64,000 nt of DNA, from NCBI RefSeq assembly GCF_945859705.1, contig NC_079134.1:33308576-33372575 (forward strand), given 5' to 3'. The first letter of the stretch is position 1, and every line of letters begins with the position of its first letter. The notes below the pieces were generated by a model. It ran no database searches. It had not been told where the DNA came from and was given only the letters and a program-made list of their open reading frames with translations. Positions 50,256 to 63,064 of this stretch are shown here, in pieces. The DNA comes from Episyrphus balteatus (taxonomy: Eukaryota; Arthropoda; Insecta; Diptera; Syrphidae). A program made the translations under genes and the position numbers.

Positions 50256-50653
50256 TAAATAAAACAGTTTAAAAAAAAAGTTTCATTTAAATCGAGTTTG
50301 CACTTCAGCTCTTTTTGAGGTAAGTACTGAAAATTTAAATTGATGACAAAATTTTTATTTTTTGGTAAAACTAAACAAATTTAGCATCTGAATTATGTGT
50401 AGCAACACTACCTTTAATTAAATATATAAAAAGTGAAAATAACCCGATCTGTTTGGGAGCTAGAGCTAATTTTCTTCGAAAAACAGTGAAAAAACAGAGA
50501 TTTTTGATACTTTGAGCGAGTGTCGGCACCATTTAGAGTTATCCAATCGAGCTGAAATTTTGGCTATCTAAAAATCTGCAAAGGTGGAACATTTTATGGG
50601 GTTCCCCCGACCAAATTTCGAAAATCGATTTCTTGCGGTCACTCTTGGTACAT
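50256..50653 (-). repeat. Right terminal inverted repeat of the long-TIR element
   Basis: Inverted copy of 47441-47842, with ttgcggtcactc near its outer end. It includes aataaaacag at its inner edge, which could serve as a poly-A signal for the gene upstream. Without the three MITEs and one copy of each target the element would be about 1.75 kb. Confidence 0.8.
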
Positions 50654-52634
50654 ACGCTCTTTTAAAATTCTCAATCTCAAGTGACTAGACCGATTTATAT
50701 AAAATATAAAAAATATTTTTAATTTTAAAGAGTTTTTTTTTAAATTATGAATGAATTTTTTGGAAATGGTTAATGAGTTAAAATGATATTTTGATTTTAG
50801 TTTTGAATATAATATTCGATAGCATACCTACCTATATTCTTTTTTAAATTTTTTTTTTTTTTGATGAATTTAAGAAATTTTTTTAACTGCTCTAACCGTT
50901 TTGATTTTGGTTTCCAAAAAGCACCTCAATAGAATAAAATACGTGGCTTCGATCCGAAGCTTTCCCCAAAATTTCAACAGACTCCCTGAGTTTGTTTTTT
51001 TTTTTACATTTATGTGCACTATTTTTTGCTATATGGGCTTTTAAGCTATTTTCAAGATACGAACAATGTGAAAATCTTGCGAATCCATCTCCTATTAGCC
51101 ACCAAAACAATTACTTTGGTACATCCACTTCTATTCAATCAAAGTGTTTTTAAAGTTGACGAACAAGTTTTATCACATCCTTTCAAAATTACATGTCACA
51201 CAAGTAAAATTACACTTTAAATGTATTTTACGAAATCTCACCGAAAAAATCACTTAAAATCATTTTTCCTTTATATAATTTATGCATCTATTATTAAATT
51301 TACCATCTCTCATGCGATAATAAATAAATTTATTGAAAAAAATGCTTTCACCGCCCATCAATGAATAAACGTTCAACGTTCCAAATTGTCCCTCAGGCCA
51401 ATCATTTTATGATTATGACCCAAAATAAGAGACCCGCCAAAATTCAAAAGATTACATATGAACTGACTATACACCACTACTGCCTAAATTCCATGGCTCT
51501 TCAGCTGGCAAAAGTCATCAAGCACTCAACTCATTTGCTCATTAATTTGGATTATTGACGACTTACTAAACGCTGGCTGACACCTTTTTTGTTTTTTTTT
51601 TTTTAGTTCATCCTTCTGCAATTTATAAATTTATATTTAAAAAAAGCAGCAAACCATGACTTGACTTGACTTCACTTTGGACAGACGACAAGGCATACTT
51701 CTACCACGCGGATGACAACGACAGGTGCCGCCTGATGATGAAATTGGCCCACTCTCCTCAATATAATGATTTCTGGTGTCCTCCCTGCTAACTTGGGCTC
51801 TGGCTCCATATAGCCACTCCAAAATAACACGCCTATTAAGAAACCCAATTGCAGGCTTCTTTTGTATATAATTAAGCACTCTTCTCGGTTTTGGGCTTGG
51901 AAGTTTGCAACTTGGCGGGACAAAAATTAAAATGCATTCTGTTCATTAAACACACTCAATGCTGGTGGTGATGATGATTGCGGTGTGGTTCAATGGTGGT
52001 GGGGGTTTTTGACGCGCCCGACCCTTTTTTTTCGAGTTGGGATTGGTATGGGACAGTTGTGTCCGTTCAGTCATCAGGAAAAATGACTGAAAAAAAAAAC
52101 TGGCAGATTGGTTGGGATGATAGCGCATCATCAATGGAGATGTGCTGTGCACTGCACATGTCCATACAGGTCATGCAAATTTTTTGCGGTCTCCTTCTAC
52201 ATTCTTGGGCGTTTTTTGTCAATTTTTTTTTTTTTTTTTGTTTCGGGGGAACCAGGCATATGGCAAGTCTGAAAGAGACTTTGTTCAGGTGCGGAACATT
52301 GATTTTTCTGAGGAGGTGGGCTACCGGTTGTGATGCTTTCAATCTAAGGCGGAGGTAGCTTATTGGATCCAAGTTTTTATTAAAAAACAAATTAAAACTT
52401 GGTTCAAAAGAAACACACAACTCTTTTTTTTTAAATTAATTTTTGGCAACTTTATCTTCCATACCATATTATAGTTATTATAGCCCAGGTCTCATTAGGA
52501 GCAGAGAACATCATGGTAAAAGGGACAATTATTGCCCGCAGCTCTTTGCAGAACGGGGATTATCGGAAAGAGGTACAATTAGTAGCCCAAATCTCACTAA
52601 TAGAAGGGACAATCGGGTATGTTCTGGTACATTA
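50654..52634. other. Non-coding DNA, no gene seen
   Basis: The first part is AT-rich. About 51340-52350 is unique-looking, with GATGATG triplets near 51965. Frames of up to 126 codons (51978-52358 plus, 52067-52420 minus) overlap on both strands and lack domains. Confidence 0.45.
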
Positions 52635-52636
52635 TA

Positions 52637-53134
52637 CAGGGTCCCCCACAGTCACCGCCCCAAACGAAAAACAATGAATCCCTGAGGTCATTTTAAGTCG
52701 AAAAACTTATGAGTTAATTTTATCGTTTTCGTCCCGTTTTCGAGTTATAACTTCGTTTTAATAATAAGTGAACAAAATTAATACTCATTTACGTGTTTTT
52801 TTGAATAAAATGATATGAAAGTGAAAAAAACAACTTAAAAACGAACAAAATTGGGTTTGATGCAAAACTGCGAAGAAACGGTTGTTCGCAGAAAAAAATG
52901 TTTTGAAACAAACTTAAACTGTAACAAAAAATTCTTGATTGTTTTTGCAAAAAAATCTTTCAAATCAGATGTATTTTGGCAAAGATAAAGCCAGTTAAGT
53001 GAATGGAGAGCAAAAATCTCGTCATAACTTGAAAACGGAACGAAAACGAGAAAATTACTTCTTAAGTTTTTCGATTAAAAATGACCTCAGTCATCCATTG
53101 TTTTCGTTTGGGGCGGTGACTGTGGGACACGCTG
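52637..53134. mobile_element. Mariner-like MITE, copy 2
   Basis: Ends cagggtcccccacagtcacc and ggcggtgactgtgggacac, with TA on both sides (52635-52636, 53135-53136). The interior matches 46218-46608 in the opposite orientation (for example gggtttgatgcaaaactgcg versus cgcaatttcgcatcaaacac). Confidence 0.75.
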
Positions 53135-53189
53135 TATAAAAAAAGAGGGAAAAACGAGCCCATTTCTCACAACAACGGAAAAACGGATA

Positions 53190-53672
53190 AAAAACTTAAT
53201 AACTTTACAAGCAAATGTTGTGCAGCTAGCAAGTTTCTGATTTCCAGTAGATTTCTTTTTTTTGCTTAGCTAATTTTATGGTAAAAACATAATGTGAATA
53301 ATTATAAAGTCAAAAGATAAAAATGTATGAAAAATCCGTTTTACTGCTGCTAACGCTTGTTAATGTGGATTGTGAGCAGTGGGAATCAGTAGTTTGGACG
53401 GTACACTCTGGTTTATCGATTTTTAAAATTTACTGTACACTCCGGGTCTGTTCATTAGGTACTCTTGAAATCTTTTTTGGTAGGTATAGGTACTCTGGGT
53501 CAACGCAAAAGGAAAAAACGGGTAAGAATTTTTCTTCATAACTTCACAAACAAATGTTGTAAGGTTAGCAAGCTTCTGATTTCCCGTACATTTCTTTGTG
53601 CTAAGATTAATTTAAGGTAAAAGCAAAGTGTGAATTATAATAATCAAAAGATAAAAATATGGGAAAATAAAT
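53190..53672 (+). repeat. Family D tandem units, unit 2 interrupted by family A
   Basis: Text around acaagcaaatgttgt (about 53205) recurs as acaaacaaatgttgt (about 53545), a period of roughly 340 bp. Unit 1 continues into ctgctgctaacgcttgtt (53345). Unit 2 stops at gggaaaataaa where family A begins, and resumes at 56550 with ccgctgctaaggcttgtt. Confidence 0.65.
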
Positions 53673-53927
53673 TGCACGACTGGGGTCGCACGTACTTGCT
53701 CTTATGGTAAAAGTTACTCTAATGTTAAAGTTTTCAATTGAACAAAATAAGGGAAAAATTAAAATTTGATATTTTCACTGAATTTCGTTAGTGGTGCAAA
53801 AAAAATAAAATCTATTTTTATAAATAATTAAATACCGTTTTAAATGCTCTTTTACAAAAAACTAAGTATGCCATTTTATTTCTAGTATAAAAAGGAATTT
53901 TTAGAAAAAAAATTTCGAAAATCGTTA

Positions 53928-55812
53928 AGCTATGATTACACGGTCAACGAAATCGGTCAACGCGTTGACTCTCTGACGTCAAGAAAAAAAATCATGCGCG
54001 CAATTAACACGTGGTAGAAGTGAAACCTTAAAAAATCATTTTTCTTGCAAAAAAAAAATAAAATAGAAAAAATCTACCTATTTTTATTCTATCACCTTCA
54101 AATCCATGTTTTTTATATGACAACCTATATAAATTTTATATCATCTGAAAGCTTGTTGTCTTATATATATCGATCAGGTCTATGAGACATCTACAAAAAG
54201 AGCTAGAATTTTTTAAACTCGATGAAATTTCATCCAAAAAGCAAAAAAAAAACATTTATTTTTATGAACTCATGCTATTAAATCAATTTTTTTAAAAGTC
54301 AACCATGTCGAATTTCCAGACTGAGATTACGGTACTTCCTACACTGGTCATCGCCAACAGATCTCCACAGGTGTTTTGGGGTACTTTTAAATTTTTTTCA
54401 ATTTAAGATTGTGTAACTTGTAGAGCACGCAACGTTATGTGTGATATATTAAATAAAAGGTTATGTTATCAGCATGCGCATTAAAGTTAAATCAAATTTG
54501 TATGTGCACTAAATCAAAAGATATAAGGTGTGTTGGAAAAGAACATCTTTTTACCGTTATCTCCGAATTTTGAATATGAAATTAATTGAAATTTTGTACA
54601 ATTATAATGTATTTAATTACCTATTTACAGTACAAATTTTATTCATCTATCTATTAAAACAAAAAAGTTATAACAAGTTGAAGTCGTGTCGCGTTTTCGT
54701 TTCATCTTGTTTCAAATCACTACGATACTAAAGAAGTTTTCACTTCAAAAATCCATATTCTCTCTGTCATCTCACCGTCAACGTTCATAGTGTCAATGCA
54801 TAAAACATTGACTATCACACGATTGACACTATTGCGTATGTTGTCCTAAATTACGTTGACGTGCAGGTATGTCAACGTGACGTTTACTTAGCAGTGTCAA
54901 CGCGTTGACTCGCAAAACTGTTGATCACACTGTTTGACACAAAGCAAAAATTTAAATTTTCCAAAAATATTTTGTAAAAAAAAAGCGGAGAAAATGAGAT
55001 TTGAAAAAAGCTCTCATAGAAAAATTAAACGGAAATATGTTTGACATTGTTGCATTGTCTTTTTTAAGATAAGAGTCTCAAATGAATTCTAATAAGATTG
55101 TTGAACGAATACAAATTTAAAATTACTAAATTTGTGTCGAAAAATTAGAAAAATAAATAAAAAAGTTTCCACATTTGATTTTTAAAAAATCGAAAAAAAA
55201 TCAACATGGCCACCTTCAAACGCTTATACCATAGGAACGCCGCACCCAATGTTAATGGTTATGGTCTTAAAATTTAGCTTAGAATATATAAATGGTTTTT
55301 GGTTTTTTGTCAAAAAAAAATTTTTTGCATCCAACATGGATGCCACAGCCATACCAAAATGTTTTTTTGTAAAAAAAAAACAAAAAGGTGAAATGAGAAC
55401 CCCCCTCTCTCCAAAACGGTACACCATTCAAATAATCGTCCTACAAAAAATTTTCCCAATCCAACTTTCATCATATTTCTATAAAAAAAACAATGTCATT
55501 CTAAAACGATGACACGGTATTAAATTGTGCCGCGTCAACGCTGGGACAGGGTCATTGCGATGACACCCAGTCCTAAAACTCTGTCAACGCGTCCCAATGG
55601 CATTGACAGAGAGATTACACGGTCATCGAAAATAGTCAATGCGTTGACCCAAAAATGTGAGTCAACGCGAGTGTCATCGTACCCGTCAACGCAATGACAG
55701 CAGTTTTCGTTTACGATCACACGACGTGACACTCTTGGGACAGATTGTGACGTCATTTTTACGTCAGAGAGTCAACGCGTTGACCGATTTCGTTGACCGT
55801 GTAATCATAGCT
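53928..55812. mobile_element. PIF/Harbinger-like element rich in GTCAACGCGTTGAC
   Basis: Perfect inverted ends agctatgattacacggtcaa and ttgaccgtgtaatcatagct, extending through cgaaatcggtcaacgcgttgac. tta flanks both sides (53925-53927, 55813-55815). The empty site aatcgttagagccgt exists in family A copy 1 (about 5442), which confirms both ends exactly. The 14-bp palindrome gtcaacgcgttgac recurs near both ends and at about 54898. The internal part holds a family B copy, so its own core is hard to define. Confidence 0.85.
53989..54760 (-). mobile_element. Family B, copy 3, nested
   Basis: Reverse-strand match to 1019-1917 with both ends, gaagtgaaacctt (54017-54029) and aagttttcacttc (54734-54746). 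It lies within the Harbinger-like element, so it is the third level of nesting. The 67-codon frame at 54528 is incidental. Confidence 0.65.
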
Positions 55813-56407
55813 TTAGAGCCGTTTTTTTAAAAAATTAATTTTTTATATATTAAAATTTCCTAACATTTGTCAAAAAAAAAATTGATATGCAATTTTGAAT
55901 AAATAATTAATTTACACATAAAAACGAAATTTAAAAATTTTTCACCAACCCGTTTCCAAAAAATTGATTTTTCAAAAAAAAATTTTGAAATATTTTTTAA
56001 AAATCCAAAAATGTGTTTTTAGAAATATTAAAAAATTTTTTAAATAATGATTGTTTAAACGTTTCTGTATTAAAAATTTGGTCGAAATCTGTTTTGTCGT
56101 TTATGAGAAATTCATAAATCCAAAAAACCGTTCTATGGCAGGTACCGTTAATAACGGTACAAAAAATATTTTTTGTATTATCAAAGGCGGCTCTTATCAA
56201 TAACAGTAAGCATAAAAAATTTAATCAAAATCGTTAGAGCCATTTTTGAAATAAATCAACTTTTCTGTTTCCGTTATATGACAGGTACCGTTAGTTTTGG
56301 TCCTAAAAAAAAAATTCAATTTCTCCTCTAGGGAATCACCCAATACTGTTAACTACCAAGTTTGAAGAAAATCGCTTCAGTAGTTTAGGCTGTAGCTCGA
56401 GGTTCTT

Positions 56408-56440
<33 letters not shown>

Positions 56441-56647
56441 ATTGCCGGACCCACTTTTTTGGCATTCTCCATCATCGTAATGTCATGTAAAACTGTTATC
56501 TCGAGTTCGATTTTTTTTACGAATCCTAAACTTGTCCTATATCGCAAGTAAAATCAGTGAAACCGCTGCTAAGGCTTGTTTATATTGATTTTTGGTACTA
56601 TGGTTTGGTTGTTTGGACGTAACACTCTGGGTCGATGGATTGTTAAG

Positions 56648-57197
56648 ATCAGGGTTAAAAAAAATATTTACATATTGCAAATAAAAAAAATTGCATTCAC
56701 AAAAAAAAAAATTTATTGCGACTGAAAAATATTTGCATTAAAAAAAAATTTTATTACAATTGAAAAATATTAGCATTGAAAAAAAATATTTATTGCGATA
56801 TTTTTAATCTTGCGTTAATATAATTTATTGCAAATGAAAAAAATATGGATTGAAAATAAAATTCTTATTGCGAATAAAAATATTTTATTGCAAGCAAATA
56901 ATTTTCTGCATTGAAAAAAAATTTAATGCAAAATGTATGCATTAAATATTTTTTTTTAATACTCGTCCAATTTCATACAAATTTGACTTCTTGACCTTAT
57001 TATTATCTTCAATATTATAGTTGAAAAAGTTTATGTATGGTCAAATAGCCAAAATTGTCAGAAATTCGACGCATTGAATTGCATTGAATTTTTTTTTCAA
57101 TGCAAAAATTTTTTTATTTGCAATAAATATTTTTTTTTTAAATTTTTAATGGAAAGCAATTTCATTAAAAATAAAATGATTTTTTACAATCCTGGAT
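56648..57197. mobile_element. MITE built of TTGCAATAAATATTTT-like repeats
   Basis: Left end atcagggttaaaaaa, right end acaatcctggat, inverted with mismatches. The interior left half has attgcaaat/tattgcga phrases and the right half the inverse. A related piece ends at 35690. The family D text on both sides suggests insertion into unit 2. Confidence 0.45.
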
Positions 57198-59102
57198 TAG
57201 ATACACTTGTAATGTTTGTTACTGGTGTAGCCGGTTTTTGGTATACCAGAGGTTGATGAGTGGTTAGATTTTGTAAAACACTCTGGAGCAAGTGATTAGA
57301 GACTACCTACCGGAACATGAAATATAACGCTTCGTTATAAGGTCAATAAAAAGCTAAGAAATGCTTTTTTAGTGGTGTAGGTCGAAGATAGGAAATTTTG
57401 TGATTTGTGATACTTAAGTGTCCAAAAAGTTGAAATATAAATGGCATTTCCTATGTAAAAATTGTAGCACCCTAATTTCCAAGAACTAAGGAGATGCTTT
57501 AAAATTGACTCTCACAATTTCAACGATCTTGAAATAATTTCGTACAATTCTTTTTGAACCGTATCGCCCCTTTACTGAACCGCGACTGTTTTTGACCAGA
57601 AGTGCTAGTAAATTTACATTTAACAAAGCTTAATATTGGAATTTCCCTTTTCATCACATTCAAAATTCCTGCAGGGTTGCTGTTCTTTTGCTTTTGGTTC
57701 AGTCTCAATCTCAAGGCTCACAATTTGGTTTGCATCAGGACAACCGTAGCAATTGAGGCTCCAAGCTGATGGAAAAAAATCAACTTGGCTTGTAATACAG
57801 CCCTGGTGCGTACATACAATTGAACCTCACCTCGACGACGATGATTGTGGAACATTTTGAGACAGCTTGTCGATTGTTCAGGGAAATTGTTTAATGATTG
57901 CTCTGCGGTCACGTCTTTCAGGTGGCTTTTTGGCAATTTCAATTTTACCTCTGTGTGTCAACCGACCCCCACCAAGAAAAAAGGGTGTCGTCCAGTATAT
58001 ATGTCTTGCAAGTTGCTTTTTCTTTATTTTTCATTTTACATGTAACTTGAGTATGGAGCTGGCGCAGATGATTGACAGGGAAGCAAGACGAAATCGATAT
58101 TCATACTTACCGACTGATGCAGCCGGGCTTACTTTACATGCGCAACAACCAGGGGCAAATTGTTTATTGTTCAATTGCATTGTAATTTCTTACCGAACAA
58201 AAAAAAATAAGAAGAGTCTTTAAGTGAGATGGCAATTCTGTGGAATTTATGACCTCCATCAATTGAATTGAATAGCGGTTGTTGGTGAATAAATCATCTC
58301 TGATATGATGATGATGATGATGGGGATTGGGCGAGAAGTGCAATTGCACATGCTCGCACGATGTTAATCTCAGAGAAGCCACAATTCAGCGAAGTACTGT
58401 CAATGTAAAGGAGAAGAAAAAAAATGAGAATAAATTCGTCAACAGCACCAAAGCGGATAATTGGAAGCGTTTTACTGGATGACATCTGGTTATCAGCCGT
58501 TGAAAGTTCACTTCATCCATAAAAGAGACACAGAGGATGAGGATATAATAATAATTATGTGGATTTAAGGGGTTTTTCATGTTTTTTTTTTTCTTTTTTC
58601 GTTTTTTGACAAGAATAAGATGTGCATTATATCTTCTCGCAGACTCAAACTCAGATATCAGTTAGCATCTGTTTAATTTTTGCAGAATGATTCTGTGCCA
58701 GTGTGACATTCATACTTGTACATTTGACAAACAAAAAAATCTGTTCAACAGATTGCGTTTTTGCTAAATGCAATATATTTAGTATGTTATTTTTCGGGAA
58801 GCCACCCAAAGGAGTTCTGAGAATTGTTAGGGATTTTCTGGTAATCGTTGTGTTTATTGTGAGAAAAAAATGTCAAATAAGTTTTTTTTTTTTCTGTTTT
58901 ATGGTGACTTTGAACTGGTTTCTGTTGTGACATTTAATTTGCGATGAACACATTTTGTCAGCATGCGTCAACATAATTTCAGAGTTTTTTGTATAAGAAC
59001 TTTATGGATATAATTTAGAATTTTGATATGACAAGAGTGACAAGAGCATCTGAAGGATCCTTAAGTGCCACTTAGAATAAAAGAAATCTAGCAATCATGA
59101 TG
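57198..59102. other. Unique-looking non-coding DNA, no gene supported
   Basis: 57198-57300 continues family D. 57500-58600 is less AT-rich with a GAT run at 58304-58321. Frames of 60-118 codons overlap on both strands and show no domain. Confidence 0.4.
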
Positions 59103-59683
59103 AATTGTAATTGTAATTGTAATTGTAATTGTAATTGTAATTGTAATTGTAATTGTAATTGTAATTGTAATTGTAATTGTAATTGTAATTGTAATTGTAA
59201 TTGTAATTGTAATTGTAATTGTAATTGTAATTGTAATTGTAATTGTAATTGTAATTGTAATTGTAATTGTAATTGTAATTGTAATTGTAATTGTAATTGT
59301 AATTGTAATTGTAATTGTAATTGTAATTGTAATTGTAATTGTAATTGTAATTGTAATTGTAATTGTAATTGTAATTGTAATTGTAATTGTAATTGTAATT
59401 GTAATTGTAATTGTAATTGTAATTGTAATTGTAATTGTAATTGTAATTGTAATTGTAATTGTAATTGTAATTGTAATTGTAATTGTAATTGTAATTGTAA
59501 TTGTAATTGTAATTGTAATTGTAATTGTAATTGTAATTGTAATTGTAATTGTAATTGTAATTGTAATTGTAATTGTAATTGTAATTGTAATTGTAATTGT
59601 AATTGTAATTGTAATTGTAATTGTAATTGTAATTGTAATTGTAATTGTAATTGTAATAGTAATTGTAATTGTAATTGTAATTG
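59103..59683. repeat. (ATTGTA)n hexamer array, about 97 units
   Basis: The hexamer aattgt is repeated without change over about 580 bp except for one T-to-A substitution at 59658, close to the right edge. Long frames (CN, LQ and TI dipeptide runs) are artefacts of a six-base unit lacking stops. Confidence 0.97.
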
Positions 59684-62079
59684 ATCCGTTTTCAAGAAAA
59701 TTTACATTTAGAGCAAACAAAATCAAAAAAATATGATTTTTTTTTAATTTGGTTGGTTTTAATAAGTGTTTGTAAAACATTTCATTGCAAAATGTTCCCC
59801 TTTATGAAAAATTTCAAGAATATGGTTCATTAAACATCAATTTCCTGACGATCCACAAAATTGAGTTTTAACATGCCTATATTATTCGAAATTAAAAGAC
59901 GACCATAAAAGACTTTATACCTACACTCAAAACATATGAAACTCAATACTCAAAAAGACAAGTCGACTTTGCCGCCGCCGCTTCTGTTTGAAATGTGTGT
60001 TTCAAAGGAAACACACACAAATTTAATAATAGAAAGGAAAGCGTTAAAGTACAAATTAAAGGATTACTTTATTTCAGAGTGCTTGTGACATGCACAGAAC
60101 AGTTTATTCAACTTCTATTATAGTATCTCTCCCAGTGTGTGATCCCAATTAGTTCACACCAAAAACATGCCACATGACTCAGAAAGATGTGCCGCCACGC
60201 AGTATTGAAATAAGAAAATATGTTGAACAAAAAAAAACAACAAAACAATGTGTGACAATAGGCGTGACTATTGCAATTGCAATTTCTGGAGAAAATCCCA
60301 AAACGAATTTAAAATGTGAAATAATTCACATATGGATAACAGATTGCCAAATAGGAGCATTGAATGCTTTTTTGTAAATTGTAAGTAAATTCGTATTTTG
60401 AATAAGATAAAACGACCTTGACTGACATCATGAACGAAAAGTATGATGTTAACAGATTTTTTGAAAAACAAAGCGAAAAAAAAGATGTTTTCTAGTGAAG
60501 GAATTACTTTGCGCATCTTGAAAAAAACAAAGATTTTGAGATAGAGCAACCAGATGTGCCGTTTAGTCACTATTCGACCACCAGGGTGCATGAGGAAGGA
60601 ATGTCTTTGTTTTAACTATCGGAATAAGCAAGAAAGATTGCTTAGAGGTGTTTTGTAAAATTCCGAATTAGCGGGCCTACAATACTTGATTTTTTAAACC
60701 ATTGAATTAAAACCGAGATTTGATGCCTTATTCTAAACAATTCCTCCGACTAAACTCTTTTTAACTCAAATAAAAACGTTACCTAATTATGTGCATGCGA
60801 TATCATCAATATGCCGCCCTCAAACCATTATTAATTCTCAAGCCGAAAATTCCACTAATGGGCAAAACTGAAAATGAAGAAACTTGCGGGAGTATATTTA
60901 CCAAGAAAAGAAGAAAGCGAATAACCTTCTCATGGTCATGCATTTAACTGCTAGTTGGAGTCTGTTTTTAGGGCCCACGGGGAGTCTTTTTTCTTTTTTT
61001 TGTTTAGTTCCATTTATCACCAATCCTGAGAACTCCAATAAGCGAGACGGCGAGAGTTATAATCCTTAACTTAGACATATCTATACAAAATATGGAGCTC
61101 TCTGTTTTAAGGGCAATTACTATTACTACCCCGCCGAGGACGAAGACGCGATGAAACAACGAAGACGTAAATCGTGGGTTGAAAATTAATTGGGAATTTT
61201 ACTCAAATTACAGGTTCTCTCTCGCGAGTCCAAAACGTTAAACTGATGATTGTGTTGTTTTTAATGCATTATGTATGGGTTTGAATGGTTTGAGTTTGGT
61301 GTGCCTCATTAAGATGAAATGAAGTGAATAGTTTCCTTTTTGATTTTTTTTGAAAATTAAAAAAAAAATATCTACTCTAACGGTATTCATTTAGTTAAAA
61401 TCATCACGTGTAAGAATTCGTTGAGGATAGGTTTGGAAAAAAAGAAAAAGTATAGATTAAGATATATTCTTGGAAAAGGATCCAATAAAAAAGAAAAAAA
61501 GATTATTATAGATAAATGGAAGAGGAGTGACCCCATTCGAGGGAGTAAACTTGCTATTTCAAGTCAGGTGGTATCGTTTAAAGGCGAAAAAAGTCATGGA
61601 TCGGTGCTGTTTTTTTTTTTTAACTTAAATCACTCGCTGAATTCCTTAAAGCTTCATTAAAAGTAGAAATATAGACCAAAAGCCAATATTAGGAAAGAGT
61701 TGCCGTAACTCGACTCTTTATATGAAAGCAGTTTCGGAGACCAGCCATGGAATTTATATTTCCAGTTTGAAAGATTATCTCATCTGAAAAACAGCGTTGA
61801 AGAGTCTTCAATAGTTTGAAAAAAAAAATTCAGATTTTCTTCACCAGGATTTTTATAAACGGATAGCGGTACAAAGACTACACCAACCTGTGACTCTTCG
61901 AAGACAAAAGCATTCTTCCCTCTTTATGGGCAATATTAAAGATAGCTGAAACCTTGTTCATGTTGGTAGGTATGTCGTAATTCCTGAAAAGTCTGGCTTG
62001 TATAAGCAGCCGGATCAGATATTTCTTCCAGCTCGCAAAACATGCATTCCGTACTTTCTGGTATATTCTGGGCGCAATT
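59684..62079. other. Non-coding DNA, no gene supported
   Basis: Mostly unique-looking. 61860-62040 read on the minus strand gives a short protein-like run (EEISDPAAYTSQTFQELR), but stops and shifts follow. It may be a decayed transposon piece. No feature could be defined. Confidence 0.4.
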
Positions 62080-62436
62080 TTTCTTTGGGCTCAAAATAAA
62101 TTCTGACTTCAAACTTTGGTTTTCTGAATTCTGCTTTTTTCAAGAAAATTCTGTTTTTTTCAAAATTCTGCCTTTTTATATTCTGTCTTTCAAAATTCTG
62201 CTTTTTAAAATTCAGCTTTTCAAAATTCTGCCATAGCTTATGCGTTTACTAATAAAAATACACCTTATTGATGTACATAATTTAAGCTTTTTACTTTCTT
62301 AACCGTCTACAAGACTGACTTTCTTATAACCCATATCTATATACCGTTGAAAACAAATCAGAAACGCTGTTGGGTGATGAAAAATATTCCTTTTCTTATT
62401 CAAATTTTTGAATATTAATTTCTATTCGAAGATATT

Positions 62437-62880
62437 GGGCACGTTCAGGAAATATTAGGGACTAAATATTTAGGCAACGTCATTTTCTGAACGGAAATTT
62501 GAGTAAATTGACTAAATTAGTTTGGATACAACATTTTTGTCAAATTTCGAAATTTACTTGAGAATTTTACAAATCGCGTGGGGCAGACACCAAATTTCAC
62601 TTTACTTTAATAAATCATATTATTAATTACTACCGATAATGCACTTTTTACTCGTTTTTCACACAAATAAATTTAATTCTGTTATAATCAAAAATAATCA
62701 TCTGTCATGTTGACAAAAAAAAAAACTTTCCTAAATATTTAGGGAAAATTTTCTTGCCTAACTTTCCAGTCAGCTTTCCAATAAAATTACCTAAATTGGA
62801 AGGATTTTTTTTGACAGTTGACCAATCAGAGCCCGAGAAATTACCTAAATATTTAGTGCCTAACGTTTCTGAACCTGCCC
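62437..62880. mobile_element. Nested MITE with GGGCACGTTCAG ends (ATT target)
   Basis: Ends gggcacgttcag and ctgaacctgccc differ by one base. Inner pairing includes actaaatatttagg/cctaaatatttagt. att flanks both sides (62434-62436, 62881-62883). The 3-bp target and GGGC end suggest PIF/Harbinger. Confidence 0.75.
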
Positions 62881-63018
62881 ATTTATCATTATTGATTTAT
62901 CAAAAAAAAAATGATACTACAAAAAATTGACATAGTACTCGTAAGTAAGTCATCTCAAATAAGTAGCAAATTTTGCGAGCTGATGATTTTACAAAATTCT
63001 GCAAAAAATTAAAAAAGG

Positions 63019-63064
63019 GTTTGGAAAATGTTAAAAATCGGGCGGTTTTTAACATTTTCCAAAC
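63019..63064. repeat. Perfect 19-bp hairpin
   Basis: gtttggaaaatgttaaaaa and its exact complement flank the 8-base loop tcgggcgg. It lies just inside the right arm of the surrounding element. Confidence 0.8.

Larger units (their letters stand above)
53673..56549 (+). mobile_element. Dispersed repeat family A, copy 3, with nested elements
   Basis: Starts tgcacgactggggtcgcacg and ends ttgtcctatatcgcaagt plus A's. It contains a cagacagacagacag microsatellite (about 56408-56440) and the conserved ggcattctccatcatcgtaa. Excluding the nested element (53928-55812) it is about 0.99 kb, close to the 0.93 kb of copy 2. It splits a family D unit. Confidence 0.7.

Noticed and set aside
51978..52420. Overlapping 126-codon plus and 117-codon minus frames
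   Set aside because: They overlap on opposite strands and have no domain; T-run translation accounts for the phenylalanine stretches.
59072..59780. Long frames of LQ, TI and CN dipeptide repeats
   Set aside because: Artefact of the (ATTGTA)n hexamer.
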